The notes beneath the pieces were generated by a model. It was given only the letters and a program-made list of their open reading frames with translations. It ran no database searches and was not told where the DNA came from. Below, piece by piece: positions 33,427 to 45,088 of a stretch of DNA of 64,000 nt (position 1 is the stretch's first letter; every line of letters starts with the position of its first letter). Source of the DNA: Endothia cerciana (lineage: Eukaryota > Ascomycota > Sordariomycetes > Diaporthales > Cryphonectriaceae); NCBI GenBank assembly GCA_026119935.1, contig JALRMH010000021.1, positions 62,001 to 126,000 on the forward strand, in the 5' to 3' direction. A program made the translations under genes and the position numbers.

Positions 33427-34026
33427 TGCGGCTTTGTTTTTTTTTGCCTTCGCTCGTGGGATGATCTCGATACGCCTTGGTTGGTCGGACGGGGAGGGGG
33501 TGGAGGTGATTCGCAGGTTGTGCTCGTGCTGCTCGACTCGATGATTCAAACTCGCAGGGTAGTGGTCTTGGGTGACAGCGGGCACGGCGTCCCTGATGCA
33601 GGAATCGAGGAGGAGGAGTCGTCGTCGTCGGTTGGGGGGGGGGGGAGGCAGGCAGGCGGCAAGCAATCCAGATCGACCAACAGCAGTTACGCAATATAAT
33701 GTTCACGATCGCATAGTTTTGAATCAAGGCCTTGACGGTCAGGAGGAAAAACGCCCTGCAGATCGGAAGAAGGTCCCTGAGCCAGACCAAACCACAACCA
33801 GACCGACATTGACCGCAATCAAACCCCAGAATCGCCTGCCGGGGTTTCCGAACCATCCTATCCGTGCCCGTGATTGGTCCCTCGCCCGTTGATCCACCGC
33901 CATAGTTGTCCCGGCTCGCGCTTCTCGGCTTGTCAGCCTTGTTCCTCTCCAAGGAGTGGGGGGGGGTGGGGGGGCGATGCCGGGTCCAGTTCCTCCCAAG
34001 ACAAAGGACATGGCGATAACCCGACG
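33427..34026. promoter_or_regulatory. Divergent promoter region with an overlapping uORF
   Basis: 600 bp between two start codons. An uORF (ATG 33977, second in-frame ATG 34010) ends with TGA at 34028-34030, overlapping the ATG of the GGQ factor at 34027. G tracts lie at about 33634-33644 and 33958-33975. Confidence 0.5.
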
Positions 34027-34628
34027 ATGAAGCTCCTTGGGCAGCAGGCCTCCAGGGTCAACAGCCATGGTCTCTCGAGGCTCGGCCGCTCCCTTCTCCC
34101 GGGATCCACGGCAGGCTTCACGTCAACCTCACCGTGCGGGAAGACAAAGTACCCTCCCCGGCCCAAACCGCCGCCAGACGAAGAGATCACAGAGGCCTAC
34201 CTGAAGGGCAGCGGACCAGGCGGCCAGAAGATCGTACGTCCCTGCCAACCCCCCAGTGCAATAGCCCTCTTTGGAGACGCCTGCCTGACGTCAACGACGT
34301 TCTACAGAACAAGACCAATTCCGCCGTCCAGCTGAAGCACATCCCCACCGGCATCGTCGTCAAGTGCCAGGAGACAAGGTCCCGCGAGCAGAACCGCAAG
34401 CTGGCGAGGGAGCACCTGGCCGAGAAGATCGACGATTTCCTCAACGGCGAGAACAGCCGGTCGGCCGTCGTGTCGAGGATACTGGCCAGGAAGAAGGCGA
34501 GCGCCCTCAAGAAGAGCCGGAGGAAGCATCGTCAGGCGGCCGATGGGAAGGCAGGTGAGGACGGTGAGGGCGAAGAGCAGGACAACGATCAGGAGGAGGG
34601 CAACGTGGACGACTACAGAGACGGGTGA
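34027..34628 (+). CDS. Mitochondrial GGQ release-factor-like protein (Rso55/MTRFR type)
   Basis: Exons 34027-34233 and 34308-34628 encode 175 residues. Residues 1-35 are Arg/Ser/Leu-rich without acidic residues, a likely mitochondrial presequence. The RF-1 core follows: GSGPGGQKINKTNSAVQL with GGQ at 65-67, then IPTGIVVKCQETRSREQNRKLA and a basic Lys/Arg helix, then an acidic tail. Only the peptidyl-tRNA hydrolysis domain is present; codon-recognition domains are absent. This is the form of C12orf65/MTRFR and yeast Rso55, which act in rescue of stalled mitoribosomes. The intron falls directly after GGQKI. Divergent from the SPT-like gene. The uORF overlap suggests its translation depends on reinitiation. 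Confidence 0.88.
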
Positions 34629-35162
34629 GGTGGGAGGTAAGAGGTTGTAGGCACATTCGGAACATGGATCAATCACATCATCAGGCCCCTACGAGTTATG
34701 AAGGATAGATGCCCAAGCACTCGCAAAAAGAGAACCTCGGGAGACAACCCACCTTCAGGACGTGAGAAATGCATCGCAGCGATTACAGGATCCTCGCGGA
34801 TGGATGATTCTTCGTCGCATTTCTCTAGAACACATCTTCCTCTGCTCGTTAGACCACGAAAAGGGACCATCTCATCCACGTAGCGCAGGAATCAAAAGTT
34901 TGTTTTTTTTTTCTTTCTTCTTTCTCGATCAGCCTCGATTGTACTGCATTGTCTGCCCCTCTATGCACAACCAATTAAGAAACAAGCGACCGCACAACCC
35001 CCGCGCCGGGAGAGTCAGGACACCATGGCCAAAATTTTTCGTAAATATGAGACTCGACAGGCGCGGCTTATGCGCATCTGGGGCTCTGCATCTTGGCTGA
35101 TTTGGTCGAGACCGTCCTCGGGATCCAGGAGATCGGCAACTCCTCATCGCTCGTTTGATCTG
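34629..35162. other. Spacer and actin 3' UTR
   Basis: 3' flank of the GGQ factor and 3' region of actin, which converge here. T-rich near 34900-34925. No gene seen. Confidence 0.5.
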
Positions 35163-35237
35163 CTGCCCGGGAGGGGGGGGGGGGGTTAGTCGTGCTGCCC
35201 TGCCACCGTGACGTCCGGTCGGATAGGAGCAGCTTAC
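35163..35237 (-). other. Probable 3' UTR intron of actin
   Basis: One base after the stop codon TAA (35241-35239) a GTAAGC donor begins at 35237. The sense strand then has GACTAAC (35185-35191) as branch site, a long C tract, and a CAGCAG acceptor (intron ends at 35163 or 35160). All splice signals are near consensus. The junction is too close to the stop to be expected to trigger nonsense-mediated decay. Confidence 0.6.
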
Positions 35238-35238
35238 C

Positions 35239-36941
35239 TTAGAAGCACTTGCGGTGGACGATGGAGGGACCGCTCTCGTCGTACTCCTGCTTGGAGATCC
35301 ACATCTGCTGGAAGGTAGACAGGGAGGCCAGGATGGATCCACCGATCCAGACGGAGTACTTCCGCTCAGGAGGAGCAATGATCTTGACCTTCATGGAGGA
35401 AGGCGCAAGGGCAGTGATCTCCTTCTGCATACGGTCAGACAGACCAGGGTACATGGTGGTACCACCAGACTAGAGGCAGATACTGTCAGCAGTTGATCCG
35501 GGGACTCGAGGGCTGCTGGGAGATCTCAATACGTACCATGACGATGTTGCCGTACAGATCCTTACGGACATCGACGTCGCACTTCATGATGGAGTTGAAG
35601 GTGGTGACGTGGATGCCACCGCTCTCAAGACCCAGGACAGAAGGCTGGAACAGGGCCTCAGGAGCACGGAACCGCTCGTTGCCGATGGTGATGACCTGGC
35701 CGTCGGGCAGCTCGTAGGACTTCTCCAGGGAGGAGGACTGGGCGGCCGTCTGGATCTCCTGCTCGAAGTCGAGGGCGACGTAGCAGAGCTTCTCCTTGAT
35801 GTCACGAACGATCTCACGCTCGGCGGTGGTGGAGAAGGAGTAGCCACGCTCAGCCAGGATCTTCATGAGGTAGTCGGTCAAGTCACGACCGGCCATGTCG
35901 ACACGGGCGATGGCATGGGGCAGGGCGAAACCCTCGTAGATGGGGACGACGTGGGTGACACCATCACCCGAGTCGAGCACGATACCAGTGGTACGACCGG
36001 AGGCGTACAGGGACAGCACAGCCTGGATGGAGACGTAGAAGGCGGGGGCGTTGAACGTCTCGAAGACGATCTGGGTCATCTTCTCACGGTTGGACTTGGG
36101 GTTGATAGGAGCCTCGGTGAGCAGGACGGGGTGCTCCTCAGGGGCCACACGGAGCTCATTGTAGAAGGTGTGGTGCCAGATCTTCTCCATGTCGTCCCAG
36201 TTGGTGACGACACCGTGCTCGATGGGGTACCGCAGGGTCAGGATACCACGCTTGGACTGGGCCTCATCACCAACGTACGAGTCCTTCTGACCCATACCGA
36301 TCATGATACTGCATATCCCATTAGAACCGCCTCGGACCGTCGGGACTGATTGGAGGAGTTATTTACCCATGGTGGCGAGGACGCCCGACGATGGAGGCTG
36401 CGGACGACCTTTAGCATCCGTTCTTCCCACAAGGCGTTGCGGTGCCGCGCTGTTGGGTCGCCCCCAGGGCGATAATAGCCCCAAGGCTGGCGCTGGGGAG
36501 TCGGAAGCGGGGTGATGACTTACGGAAGACAGCTCGAGGGGCATCGTCACCGGCGAAACCGGCCTTGCACATACCCGAACTGAGGTCAAGTCAGCTCATT
36601 ATCATCCTGTCGAGACCGACACGTTGTACGAGGGATGTGACAGCGGTCGGTCGAGGCTATCGCATGCTCGCACGACCTCATTCGAGATGTCGGTGAGCCG
36701 GCGGGCGGCGGTTTGGGGGAGGGGAGGGGGGGGGGGGTGGCGACGCAAGCTTACCCATTGTCGATGACGAGAGCTGCAACTTCTTCTGCGAGGTGGGAAT
36801 TGGCGTTAGCAAGAATGCCGAGACACCGAGATGAGCTGATGTTGATCTGGTCGCGACGGGCTCGAGCTACGGCTGCCAGCTCGAGGCGGCCGCCGCCGCA
36901 GCACGCGAGGGAGGAGACAGAGTGGCCAACTTACCCTCCAT
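35239..36941 (-). CDS. act1: Actin (conventional gamma-type)
   Basis: Six coding exons: 36941-36935 (7 nt), 36785-36755, 36579-36524, 36397-36367, 36308-35537 and 35469-35239, totalling exactly 375 residues. The protein starts [21 protein letters not shown] and ends SGPSIVHRKCF, both canonical; GFAGDDAPRAVFP, the phosphate-binding DSGDGVTH loop and QEYDESG are present. It forms filaments for cytokinesis, endocytosis and polar growth. Introns crowd the 5' end (149, 175, 126 and 58 bp) and one of 67 bp falls after NIVM, as usual in this class of fungi. Intron 2 has a C-homopolymer on the sense strand. Upstream, the sense strand is pyrimidine-rich, which suits a strong promoter. Confidence 0.99.
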
Positions 36942-39118
36942 TGTGATTGATTACGTAGTAGTAAAGGTAGTAAGAAGGGATGTCAAGATAAGGTCAGGAA
37001 GAAGAGAAGAGGCTGCAGAGTCCGGGCGATGCTCGAGACCGAACGGGACGGTGGCTGATATGAGGAGTTGTGGTGGTTTGTCGTTGTCGACAGGAAGTTG
37101 TTGGGCAGAAAAAGGGTGGTGGTCTGGGTGGTTGATAAAGGGGAAGCTGGAAGCAGGAGCTGGGCCTTACCGTTGAGATTTGATGTGGGCAAGAGGCCAT
37201 CGCCCGGCCAGCCTAAGAAAAGCGGGGCACAGGCCCAGGACTTCAGGAGCCAGAGGGCACCCAGAGGGCTGATGCGACTCACTGCCACTGGCTGCACACC
37301 CGCCCCGACAGTCACTGGAACGGGGCAGCTTGTGGGGCCGGGGGGGGGGGTGGTGGTTTTGCTAGCAGCTCTACTGGGTACTGTACTGCTAACCATCCCA
37401 CGGTCAGAAGGCGGCCCTTGGGGGGGGGGGGGGCAGCGACAGGGGTCCTTCGAAAGGGGGCCAACACAGCTGCCAGCTCTTGGACACTTGTCACTTACTG
37501 CTCCAGGCTGGCCCTGTGTTCATACCGGATTGCTGGCGGCGGCCGGTGATCTTCCTGAGCTGAGATTGGTGCTGCTCGCCCCGGACCTGAGATCCCCCAG
37601 CACAGCTTCTCGGGTCTCCCGTGGGCCCTCCTGATCCTCGAGTAAGGCTGGGGCGGGAGATAGCACGGGCAGGCTGACAGACACCTGGGAAGGGTTGTGC
37701 CAGTACATTTTCTTACCCTTCCCTCCTCCCTCCCACGCTGCACGCCTTCCTGCACCGTCCTGCGCGGTCCCCGGTAGCGTTTCAAAAACAGAGGCTGGTG
37801 ATGGTACAGGAGGTAGGCAGGCGGAAATAGCAAGACCTATCCGTCTGCCTGTGGACAGTACGTAATCGCTCTTGGCAGGGCAGAGGATGGAATACGGTCA
37901 GGTTGTATCACGGCAGGTGGTGGGAGCTATCCAGATCGGGGCAAGCCTCCCATGGGCATGGCACACATGGCACTCGAGCACCTTCGCCTGCCTGCCACTG
38001 GCATATATCTGAGGAAGTGGTCCGTATAGGCATCGCTGTCTTCCTCGCGGCACGGAACACATCGAATGCCAAGCAGGCTCCGACCTGGGCGGAGGGGCTG
38101 ATTGCGCAGGCAGAGGCGAAAAGCTGACTCCCTCTCCTCGTAGGCCCCGGTGGTTGCGATGCCGTCCGGACATCCCCCGGATCACAGGCAGGTCACGAGC
38201 CAGCTTCATCCAGGCCGACCTGGGACCGACAGGACAACACCTGGCCCTGGTGGCCATGTGGCGGGGGAGTCGTCCAGCATGGACAAGGCTGACGGCTGCG
38301 CTTGGGGGGGGGGGGGGTTGGTTATCCCGGCGCCCCTCCCGGAGGTCTTGGTGTGAATTATGTCCGCGGGCCGAATCCCCCGAGATCACTCTTGAGATGA
38401 ACTGTCCTTCCTTCCTGTCCCCCATCGCACCTCTTTGAGTTGTAGCCTGAGCAGAGCTGTCCCCGTCGCCGTTGCGGCTCCGCCAAATTGCATCTTTGAT
38501 AGTCCGCCCGCCAAAAGGGTAATGAGGGGCGCGCCTCCATCATCTCTAAGGGTGGGGCGCGGGGTTGCCGAAGCTCTGGCTGGGGTTCTAGAAAGAAAAG
38601 AAGAAAAAAAAGGACCCCTGGCGACGGTGAGCAGACCCGATGTTGCAATCGGGATGATGCGCATCGCGAGATAAGGCGGAACGCCACCCGGGTATCTTGG
38701 GAAATATACCGCCTTGGAGGTCCTGTGGTAGGGAACTTCACACAGCCTCGTGGCACTCCGTCGCCCGGCGGGACAGCGGGGGAGAGCCCCCAGGTCGTGG
38801 AAGGGACGGGGCCTAACGACGCAAGGCTGAAGAAACGCTAAACCCTGCCGAGAATTTTTTCGAGAACCTTCCCGAAGCGACGACAGCCCCAACACCGTCG
38901 AGGCACAAAATTACCCTGATCACGACGGTAGTCCAGCCTTCCCCCTCCAACTCATTTCCACCATCATCTCCCCCTGACCGACCGAGCCTCCCAGAAGTAA
39001 CTCTAGCAATCTCGGCCCACAAGCCGGACAACCCTGGATTAGTACATCCCCCACGAGGCGGAGAACCAGACCACCCGTACCCGAAAACCCCTACTATCAA
39101 CCACCCACCCCCACAACC
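36942..39118. promoter_or_regulatory. Divergent act1-fes1 intergenic region
   Basis: 2.2 kb holding the actin promoter and 5' UTR (CT-rich on the minus strand, roughly 36,985-37,140) and the fes1 promoter with a heat-shock element. G tracts lie near 37,338, 37,418 and 38,305. No coding frame with a domain was found. Confidence 0.6.
38859..38876. promoter_or_regulatory. Heat-shock element upstream of fes1
   Basis: TTCGAGAACCTTCCCGAA: four perfectly alternating nTTCn/nGAAn units with two-base spacing, the consensus for a trimeric Hsf1. It ends 243 bp before the fes1 ATG. Heat-shock control of Fes1 by Hsf1 is known in yeast, which supports the reading. Confidence 0.75.
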
Positions 39119-39781
39119 ATGGACAAGAACCTAAACCAGCTCCTGAAATGGAGCATCGAGGCACAGACTGCCGGGGAGGACCGCACGGGCGACGCCCAGC
39201 CCACCATCCAGCCCACCCCGGAGATGCTCGCCTCCATCCTCGGCGGGCCCTCGGACGCGGAGCTCATGGTCCGGTCCATGCAGGTCATCACCTCGCCGGA
39301 CCCCTCCGTCCCACTCGACGACAGGCTGACGGCCTTCGACAACTTCGAGCAGCTGATCGAGTCCCTCGACAACGCCAACAACATGCCCACCCTAAACCTG
39401 TGGGGCCCCCTGCTGTCGATGCTCGAGCACGACGAGGCCGAGCTCCGCCGGTACGCCGCCTGGTGCGTCGGCACCGCGGTCCAGAACAACAGGAAGTCGC
39501 AGGAGGGCCTGCTGGCCGCGGGCGGGCTGCCGGGCCTGGTCAGGCTGGCGACGAGCGGGTCCGAGGAGGAGGCCGTGAGGAGGAAGGCCGTGTATGCGCT
39601 GAGCTCTGCGTGCAGGAACTACCAGCCGGCGATGGATGTCGTTGCTGCCGAGCTGGAGAAGAAGGGCGCGCGGAGGGAGGGGGTGGGGAAGGTGGATGCG
39701 ACCAACATGGATGCTGTGGATGAGGTCATGAATGCCTTGAAGGACAAGGCGGAGGAGGATGCTGCCGATGCTGCGGCATAG
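39119..39781 (+). CDS. fes1: Hsp70 nucleotide exchange factor Fes1
   Basis: Cytosolic armadillo-repeat exchange factor (HspBP1 family) that releases ADP and substrate from Hsp70 and is needed for clearing misfolded proteins. Single exon, 220 residues, the normal size. It opens MDKNLNQLLKWSIEAQ, the Fes1 N-terminal signature. Armadillo blocks follow: LIESLDNANNMPTLNLW, ELRRYAAWCVGTAVQNN, SQEGLLAAGGLPGLVRLA and RRKAVYALSSACRNYQP. The tail is acidic. The ATG context is AACCATGG. A heat-shock element lies upstream. The gene is convergent with the uL5m gene. Confidence 0.97.
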   Translation: MDKNLNQLLKWSIEAQTAGEDRTGDAQPTIQPTPEMLASILGGPSDAELMVRSMQVITSPDPSVPLDDRLTAFDNFEQLIESLDNANNMPTLNLWGPLLSMLEHDEAELRRYAAWCVGTAVQNNRKSQEGLLAAGGLPGLVRLATSGSEEEAVRRKAVYALSSACRNYQPAMDVVAAELEKKGARREGVGKVDATNMDAVDEVMNALKDKAEEDAADAAA

Positions 39782-40075
39782 GAGGCAACGGGAAGGGACA
39801 GCTACATGATACCCAGATGTTCATGAAAGGTCTTGCATGGGCGGCGTTGAGGGCGTTCCGGCGGCTGAATCCACAAATAAGGCCACAAAAAGGACAAGGT
39901 CTTCCAGATAAGACATATTTTCTTCATGACTTCCAGGCGTTCTCCCTTTCTATGATATGTGACATGATGCTATACAATATGACACAGCGAGGCAAGCATA
40001 TACGCTACAGGATTGCCACCCCTCTACCCAGATGCCAGATGGATTTATGCTATGTCGACTGCGTGGCCCGTCGGC

Positions 40076-41307
40076 TTAGTAGTCAAAGCTGCCATAGAAA
40101 GGCACACCCATAGCCTGCAATAGCAACCTCGCATGCCTATCCGACTTGGCAGTCGTCTGGATGTTGACTACCGCTCCAGGGATCGTCTGCACAAAACACC
40201 GTTAGCATCTTGGAAACTCCAGAGCAGACACGGCGAGAAAATCGAAGCGGGCAGCTGACCTTTGGCGGATAGGCATCATAATTGACCTGGATCTCCGGAA
40301 ACATCGCAAACTCCTCCGGCGCGAACCCCCACCCGATGTTCCCCGTATCGTCGCCCGTGCCTGCGTTGATGCCCGGCCACTCCTTGAGCCTCGGGAAGAC
40401 GAGGTGGATCATCTTGTCCAGCAGCTCGTACGCCTGCTCCCCATACACCGTCGCCTTGGCGCCCGCCAGGTTGCCCTTCGCGATGCCCCACTGCGACACG
40501 CCCTTCCGGATGCGGATGATCTCCGGTTTGGCACCCGTGACGGCTTGGATGGCCGAGCGCGCCGCCAGCAGGTAGGTGGGTTCCTTGATACCTTTCGGCT
40601 GGAATGTCGATATCGAGATGGCCAGTATCTCCGGGACGTTCTTGAACGTGATATCTCTCTCGACCGGCCTCAGCGTCGTCCCTCCTCTAGGCCCTCGTAG
40701 GGGACGATTCTTGTGGTACGGTGAGGAGCCGTCCCACCCTCGCAGCCGCTGCCCGATGGGCTCTTGTTTCTGTTCGCCTGGGGGCTTGTGGATGTAGGTG
40801 AGGGTCATCAGGTCTGGCGCGATCGTCGACTGCCATGTCTCCTTGAGGCGCGGGAAGTAGAAGGGTCCAGGCTGGAAGTCGCGGGCTATGGGATCGGAGG
40901 AGGGGGGAGATTGGATGGGATGGAGAGGGCCGCGGTCGAATTTGGGTGGGTGATATTGGTATCTAAAGCACGAGGAGGGTGCGGATTAGCATGCTTGCGA
41001 CAAGTGGGAGGGAGCCCTGTCAAGATGTCGGAGGTGATGAGCCGTACTTGCTAGCCGGAAGCTGGTACTTCCTCTCCCTTGCACGTTTCCACGGACTCGT
41101 GTACTCCTGTAGGTGCTCTGGCGCTGGGCCCGGAGTTCCTAGCGACGAGTCCGGTTCGAGGTCCTCGAATGGTGATGGCTCAGCAGGTGCTGCAGCGGCA
41201 GCTTCTGCCGAGTACCATCTCCGTGCGCAGCCTGGTGCTGATTGTCGCGGTACCTGTGATATCCTCAGCCGCCGTAATGGCCGCGCCATGTCACGCAAGC
41301 TCGCCAT
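40076..41307 (-). CDS. mrpl7: Mitochondrial ribosomal protein uL5m (Mrpl7)
   Basis: Large-subunit protein of the mitoribosome, L5 family. Exons 41307-41048, 40962-40260 and 40186-40076 encode 357 residues. Residues 1-35 are Arg-rich with few acids and end near RRWYSA, a mitochondrial presequence with likely processing there. The L5 fold is seen in ARSAIQAVTGAKPEIIRIRKG, SQWGIAKGNLAGAKATVYGEQAYELLDKMIHLVFPRLKEW and the FPEIQVNYDAYPPK end of the core; the last exon adds TIPGAVVNIQTTAKSDRHARLLLQAMG. The long N-terminal extension is typical of fungal forms. The last donor is GTCAGC, a weak but legal site. Confidence 0.92.
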
Positions 41308-41776
41308 CTTCCTTCAGCTGGTATCAATGGGTGGTGTATGGGACTTGTCGCCAAGCAGAGGCGCGCCGCTGCGCTTCAAAAAGTTTAGACGTCAAGCTCA
41401 GCGTCGCGGCCGGCAACCTGCTGACAGCCGGCAACGGCTGCTAACGGCTGCAGCCCCTACCCGGACCCGGGGCCTGCGCTCGTGGGCGTATGTACCTTGG
41501 TATTCAACAGCTTGGGACACTTACAGAATTGACTCTGCATCAATCTTCACCAGAACCTCTCTCTGCTGGCAAACGTATTGACTATCTGAGTCTACGATGA
41601 GTCCATCGTTGAGCGCCGAAACCTCATCAGCTCAGGTAGCTTGTCGACCAGGTGTCAAACCAGAACCCCTCCTGAATGGAACTCCACGCTCCCTGCTCTA
41701 CTAATCCAATATCCATACGATCAAGTCAAGTCTCTCGAAACACCTTCCCAAATGTTGCATGCTCATCGTCTCTGCC
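41308..41776. other. Intergenic segment
   Basis: Promoter of the uL5m gene and 3' flank of sec8. Nothing else seen. Confidence 0.5.
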
Positions 41777-44700
41777 TCAGCTCTGCCACATGTGCTCACT
41801 AAGCTCGAGCAGCTTGTCACCCATCATCCTTCTAGCATTGTTTTCGATGCCCCTCTCCTTGCTCGCCAACATTTCACTGTAGCAGAGCTCGATGAGCGCC
41901 TTGAGCTCATCGTACGTAAACCGGTCCGGGTCTCGTCCGATCGGACCAGCACCGTCCGTTCCCCCCGCAGCTGCCTTGGCCGCATCATCTTTAGCCTTCG
42001 TGACGATGGCATCTGCGCCCTGATCAAAGAGGGCCCAATAGTTGGCCGCACGCGCCAGGTCCACACCGGCTTCGATGTTCTTCAGATTCTGCTGTAGCAC
42101 CAAGATGTTGAGCTGCATGCGGCCTGAGCCTCTCGAGTTGATAGGCGCTACCATTGCGGCATTGGCGACGAGGTATGAATTGATCAGGAGGCCAAGCCCG
42201 GTCCGGATGAAGGCTACCTCGCGCTCGCGTAGGAACTTGACGACGGTCTCATCGTAGGCGACAAGCTCTGAATTGAGGGATATAATCTGTGGGTCGGGCT
42301 CCTTGACGTCTTGATCGAGGAGATATGGTGCTGTTTTGGGGTCGAGGGCAACACGCAGAGAATAGGCGATGCGGCACCGGACCTCCATGTGAAGGGTCAG
42401 CAAAGACGTGGCGGCCAATTCCTCGTAAGAGGATACAACGCCATCGAAAGATCTAAGATACACGTCAGTCATGTCATTTCACAGGCATTCAAGCTGTCGG
42501 TTGAGAAATACATACTGGACTGTCTCCTGCGTCATCGGGAGGAACACCGGTCCATCCTCTGCAGTCGCCTTGCTCGGATCATTGAGCAGTGTCCACCTCC
42601 GCTTCCCGGGCTTAGGTATGCTTGACCGGTTTGAGTCGGTTTCATTCCGCGTGATATGCCGGAGGCCCGAGACCTTGACGGACAGCCATTTCATGCTGGT
42701 ATACAGCAGACACAGCGAAGAGATTGTATCTCTGTCGAAGATGATGTCACCAATCTGGAGAGACTTTTCGTTCGTCTCCGTGATCATGAGTGCGACCTCT
42801 TTGTCAAGAAGATCGGCGTCAAGGGTGTCGGCTGTCCACAGCTTCTGAATAGTGTCGTGGATGTCACCATTGTCAGTCGCCATGACGGCTGAAGCACGCA
42901 GTGCCTGATTTGTGGTCACCCCTTCCTGGGTCTTTGTGACTAGCGTCTTGTACCAGCCAAAGCACCGGTCGTAGTACCTCATCATTTGCGTGATGATCAG
43001 CGAACTCAATGCCTGATCATGCGGTATTGTGTCCAACATCTTGCAAAACGCCGTGACGACGGCAAAGAAATCCGTAGCACCTTTGAACACAGGCCGCCGA
43101 GCGGTCAGACTCCAATCAGGAGCCTGCTGGAAGGCGTCGGCCTCGCCGAATACCGTGTCGCTGAGCTTTCCCAAAGTCTCGTCCAATTGTGGCTGGAATA
43201 CGTTCACCAGGAAGTTGTCCAGGAAGGTCGTGAGTGTACTGGTCGCCAGGTCTGAGCCTGGTGGTACGATATTCTTTAGTCTCCCAAGGAAGACCAGGGT
43301 CGGCGGTAGCAACAAGCTCATGTTGAAGACATTTGGTTCCACCAATGACTTGTAACTCTCTTGCTGATCCCGGCTGCCATATGTGAAAGCCGCGCTCTTT
43401 CTAGACTCGTTTGCCCGGTTTCCGGCCTTCTTATCGCCCTTGCCCTTAATCTGACCGGCTGTCAAGCCAGGCACGGCTTGTTCGATGGTCTTGTCGAGCT
43501 CCTCAAACTCCGTGACCAGCTCCGCGGCTTTCGAATCTGCCTCATTAAACTTGAAGAGGTGTTCACGGTGTGCGTCTAGCCTGCCGTTTGTCATTCCTGG
43601 CTGGGGTGTGTTGAACTGGTAGAGATCCGCATCGGTTGTCACGTAGTTGTGTAGCAGCGACCGTATCTCATTCTGATACAGGTTCCATAACTCCTTGAAG
43701 CTGCCCAGTAGAGTCGCGTTGTTGCCGCTACCTTCTCGTCGGATGAGTGCCTTGATGGACTCGTGGAAGAGTCGATGACCTTCGGCTATCGCCTCGAATT
43801 TTCCGTATAGTGTCCAGAGAAGGTCGTATATCACGTCTGCTCTCATCTGCGTCTCGCGGTTACTGTAAATGTGGAGTCCGCCTGAGCCGTTCGACACGCC
43901 CCTCAGCGAACTTGGATGCTTGTGGTCCACCTCGTTGATCGTCTCGTTCACGACACTGAATAGCTCGACCGGTAGCCTCTGCTTGATAGTGTCGACAGCA
44001 GCCTCCAGGCGACCTAGCTTGTTCAGGGCTTCCACCAGCAAGGCGACGTAGGAGAAGGTATCGGACTCCGGATTCCTGCCGGGGTCCTCCTGTATCGGAC
44101 TGTCCAGATCCATACTGGTCAACACTTCGAAGAAGGGAACCACCGCCCCTGACTCTGCAATGTCATCCCGAAACGCCCCCTGACTCTTCGCCAAGTTCTG
44201 CCACCTCTCCTGGCAGTATGGGGATTTGAGGTATAGATGCTCGTGCAGCTCTTCCACAAGGATATCCATTAATGCCGTCTCTTGATTCGCCAGGTAGCCT
44301 CTAAGCTCGCTCAGGGCGCCGATATCATCCAGCTCGGGCCTCCTCAGCCTCCGCAGCGCATTCTGCAGCACCTCGACCGCCGTCAAGAACCTCTTCTCGG
44401 AAATCCTGGCCTCCAACTGATCCGGCACCTGCCTCAGCTCTTCCAGCTCGTTCAGCGTCTGCAGGAGATCGTCGTACACCTGGCTCGATGTGTACAGCTT
44501 CTTCAGCTCCGGGTCCGTCGTGCATAGTGCAGTCTTGCTATTCGCCAGATTCTCCTTCAACACCCGCACCCTCTTCTGGCTGGCCATGATGCTCCCCTGG
44601 ATCTTGTGAAACGTGCCAATGCTCGAGTTGAAGCCCTGGTGGTAGTCATGGACGATCGCCTTCAGGGAGTCCTGTAGGTACTGGTGCGTCTGCTGGAAGC

Positions 44701-45088
44701 TTCTGTACTCGTGCGCCCTCCCCACGGAGCTGTTGTCAAGCAGCTGCAGTGCCAGCTGCACGGGGACGCAATCATCCTGGCAGAGGTTCGGCCAGTCCTT
44801 CTGAATCATCCCCAGCACCTCGTTTATCTGCCTCTCGGCGTGCGTCCACTGGGCCTGCTGGCTGAGCTGCTGGGCCTGGAGGTGGGATCGCGAAGGGGGG
44901 GCACGAAGTGGCAGGGACGACTGGGAGGGAGCCGTGCGGACAGAGGGGATGGTCGGAGGTGTCGCGTAGCGGTCGCCGCTGCTGTAGCCGTCGCCGTAGG
45001 GGTCGTAGTCTTCTTCGCCGCTATTCTTCCGGCCAAAGCTCCCGTAGCCGTTGCCGTTGCGGCCATAGCCACCATACCGGTTCGCCAT
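41777..45088 (-). CDS. sec8: Exocyst complex component Sec8
   Basis: Subunit of the octameric exocyst that tethers post-Golgi vesicles at growth tips and septa. Exons 45088-42516 and 42452-41777 (63-bp intron) give 1082 residues. Residues 1-75 are Gly/Tyr/Ser-rich and low-complexity; then the helical Sec8 N-terminal domain QINEVLGMIQKDWPNL ... CVPVQLALQLLDNSS, YHQGFNSSIGTFHKIQGSI and KRVRVLKENLANSK, which is the conserved Sec8 block. The remainder is alpha-helical CATCHR rod. The intron joins TQETVQ to SFDGVVSSYEELA. Residues with KGKGDKKAGN in the middle form a basic loop typical of filamentous fungi. Confidence 0.93.
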
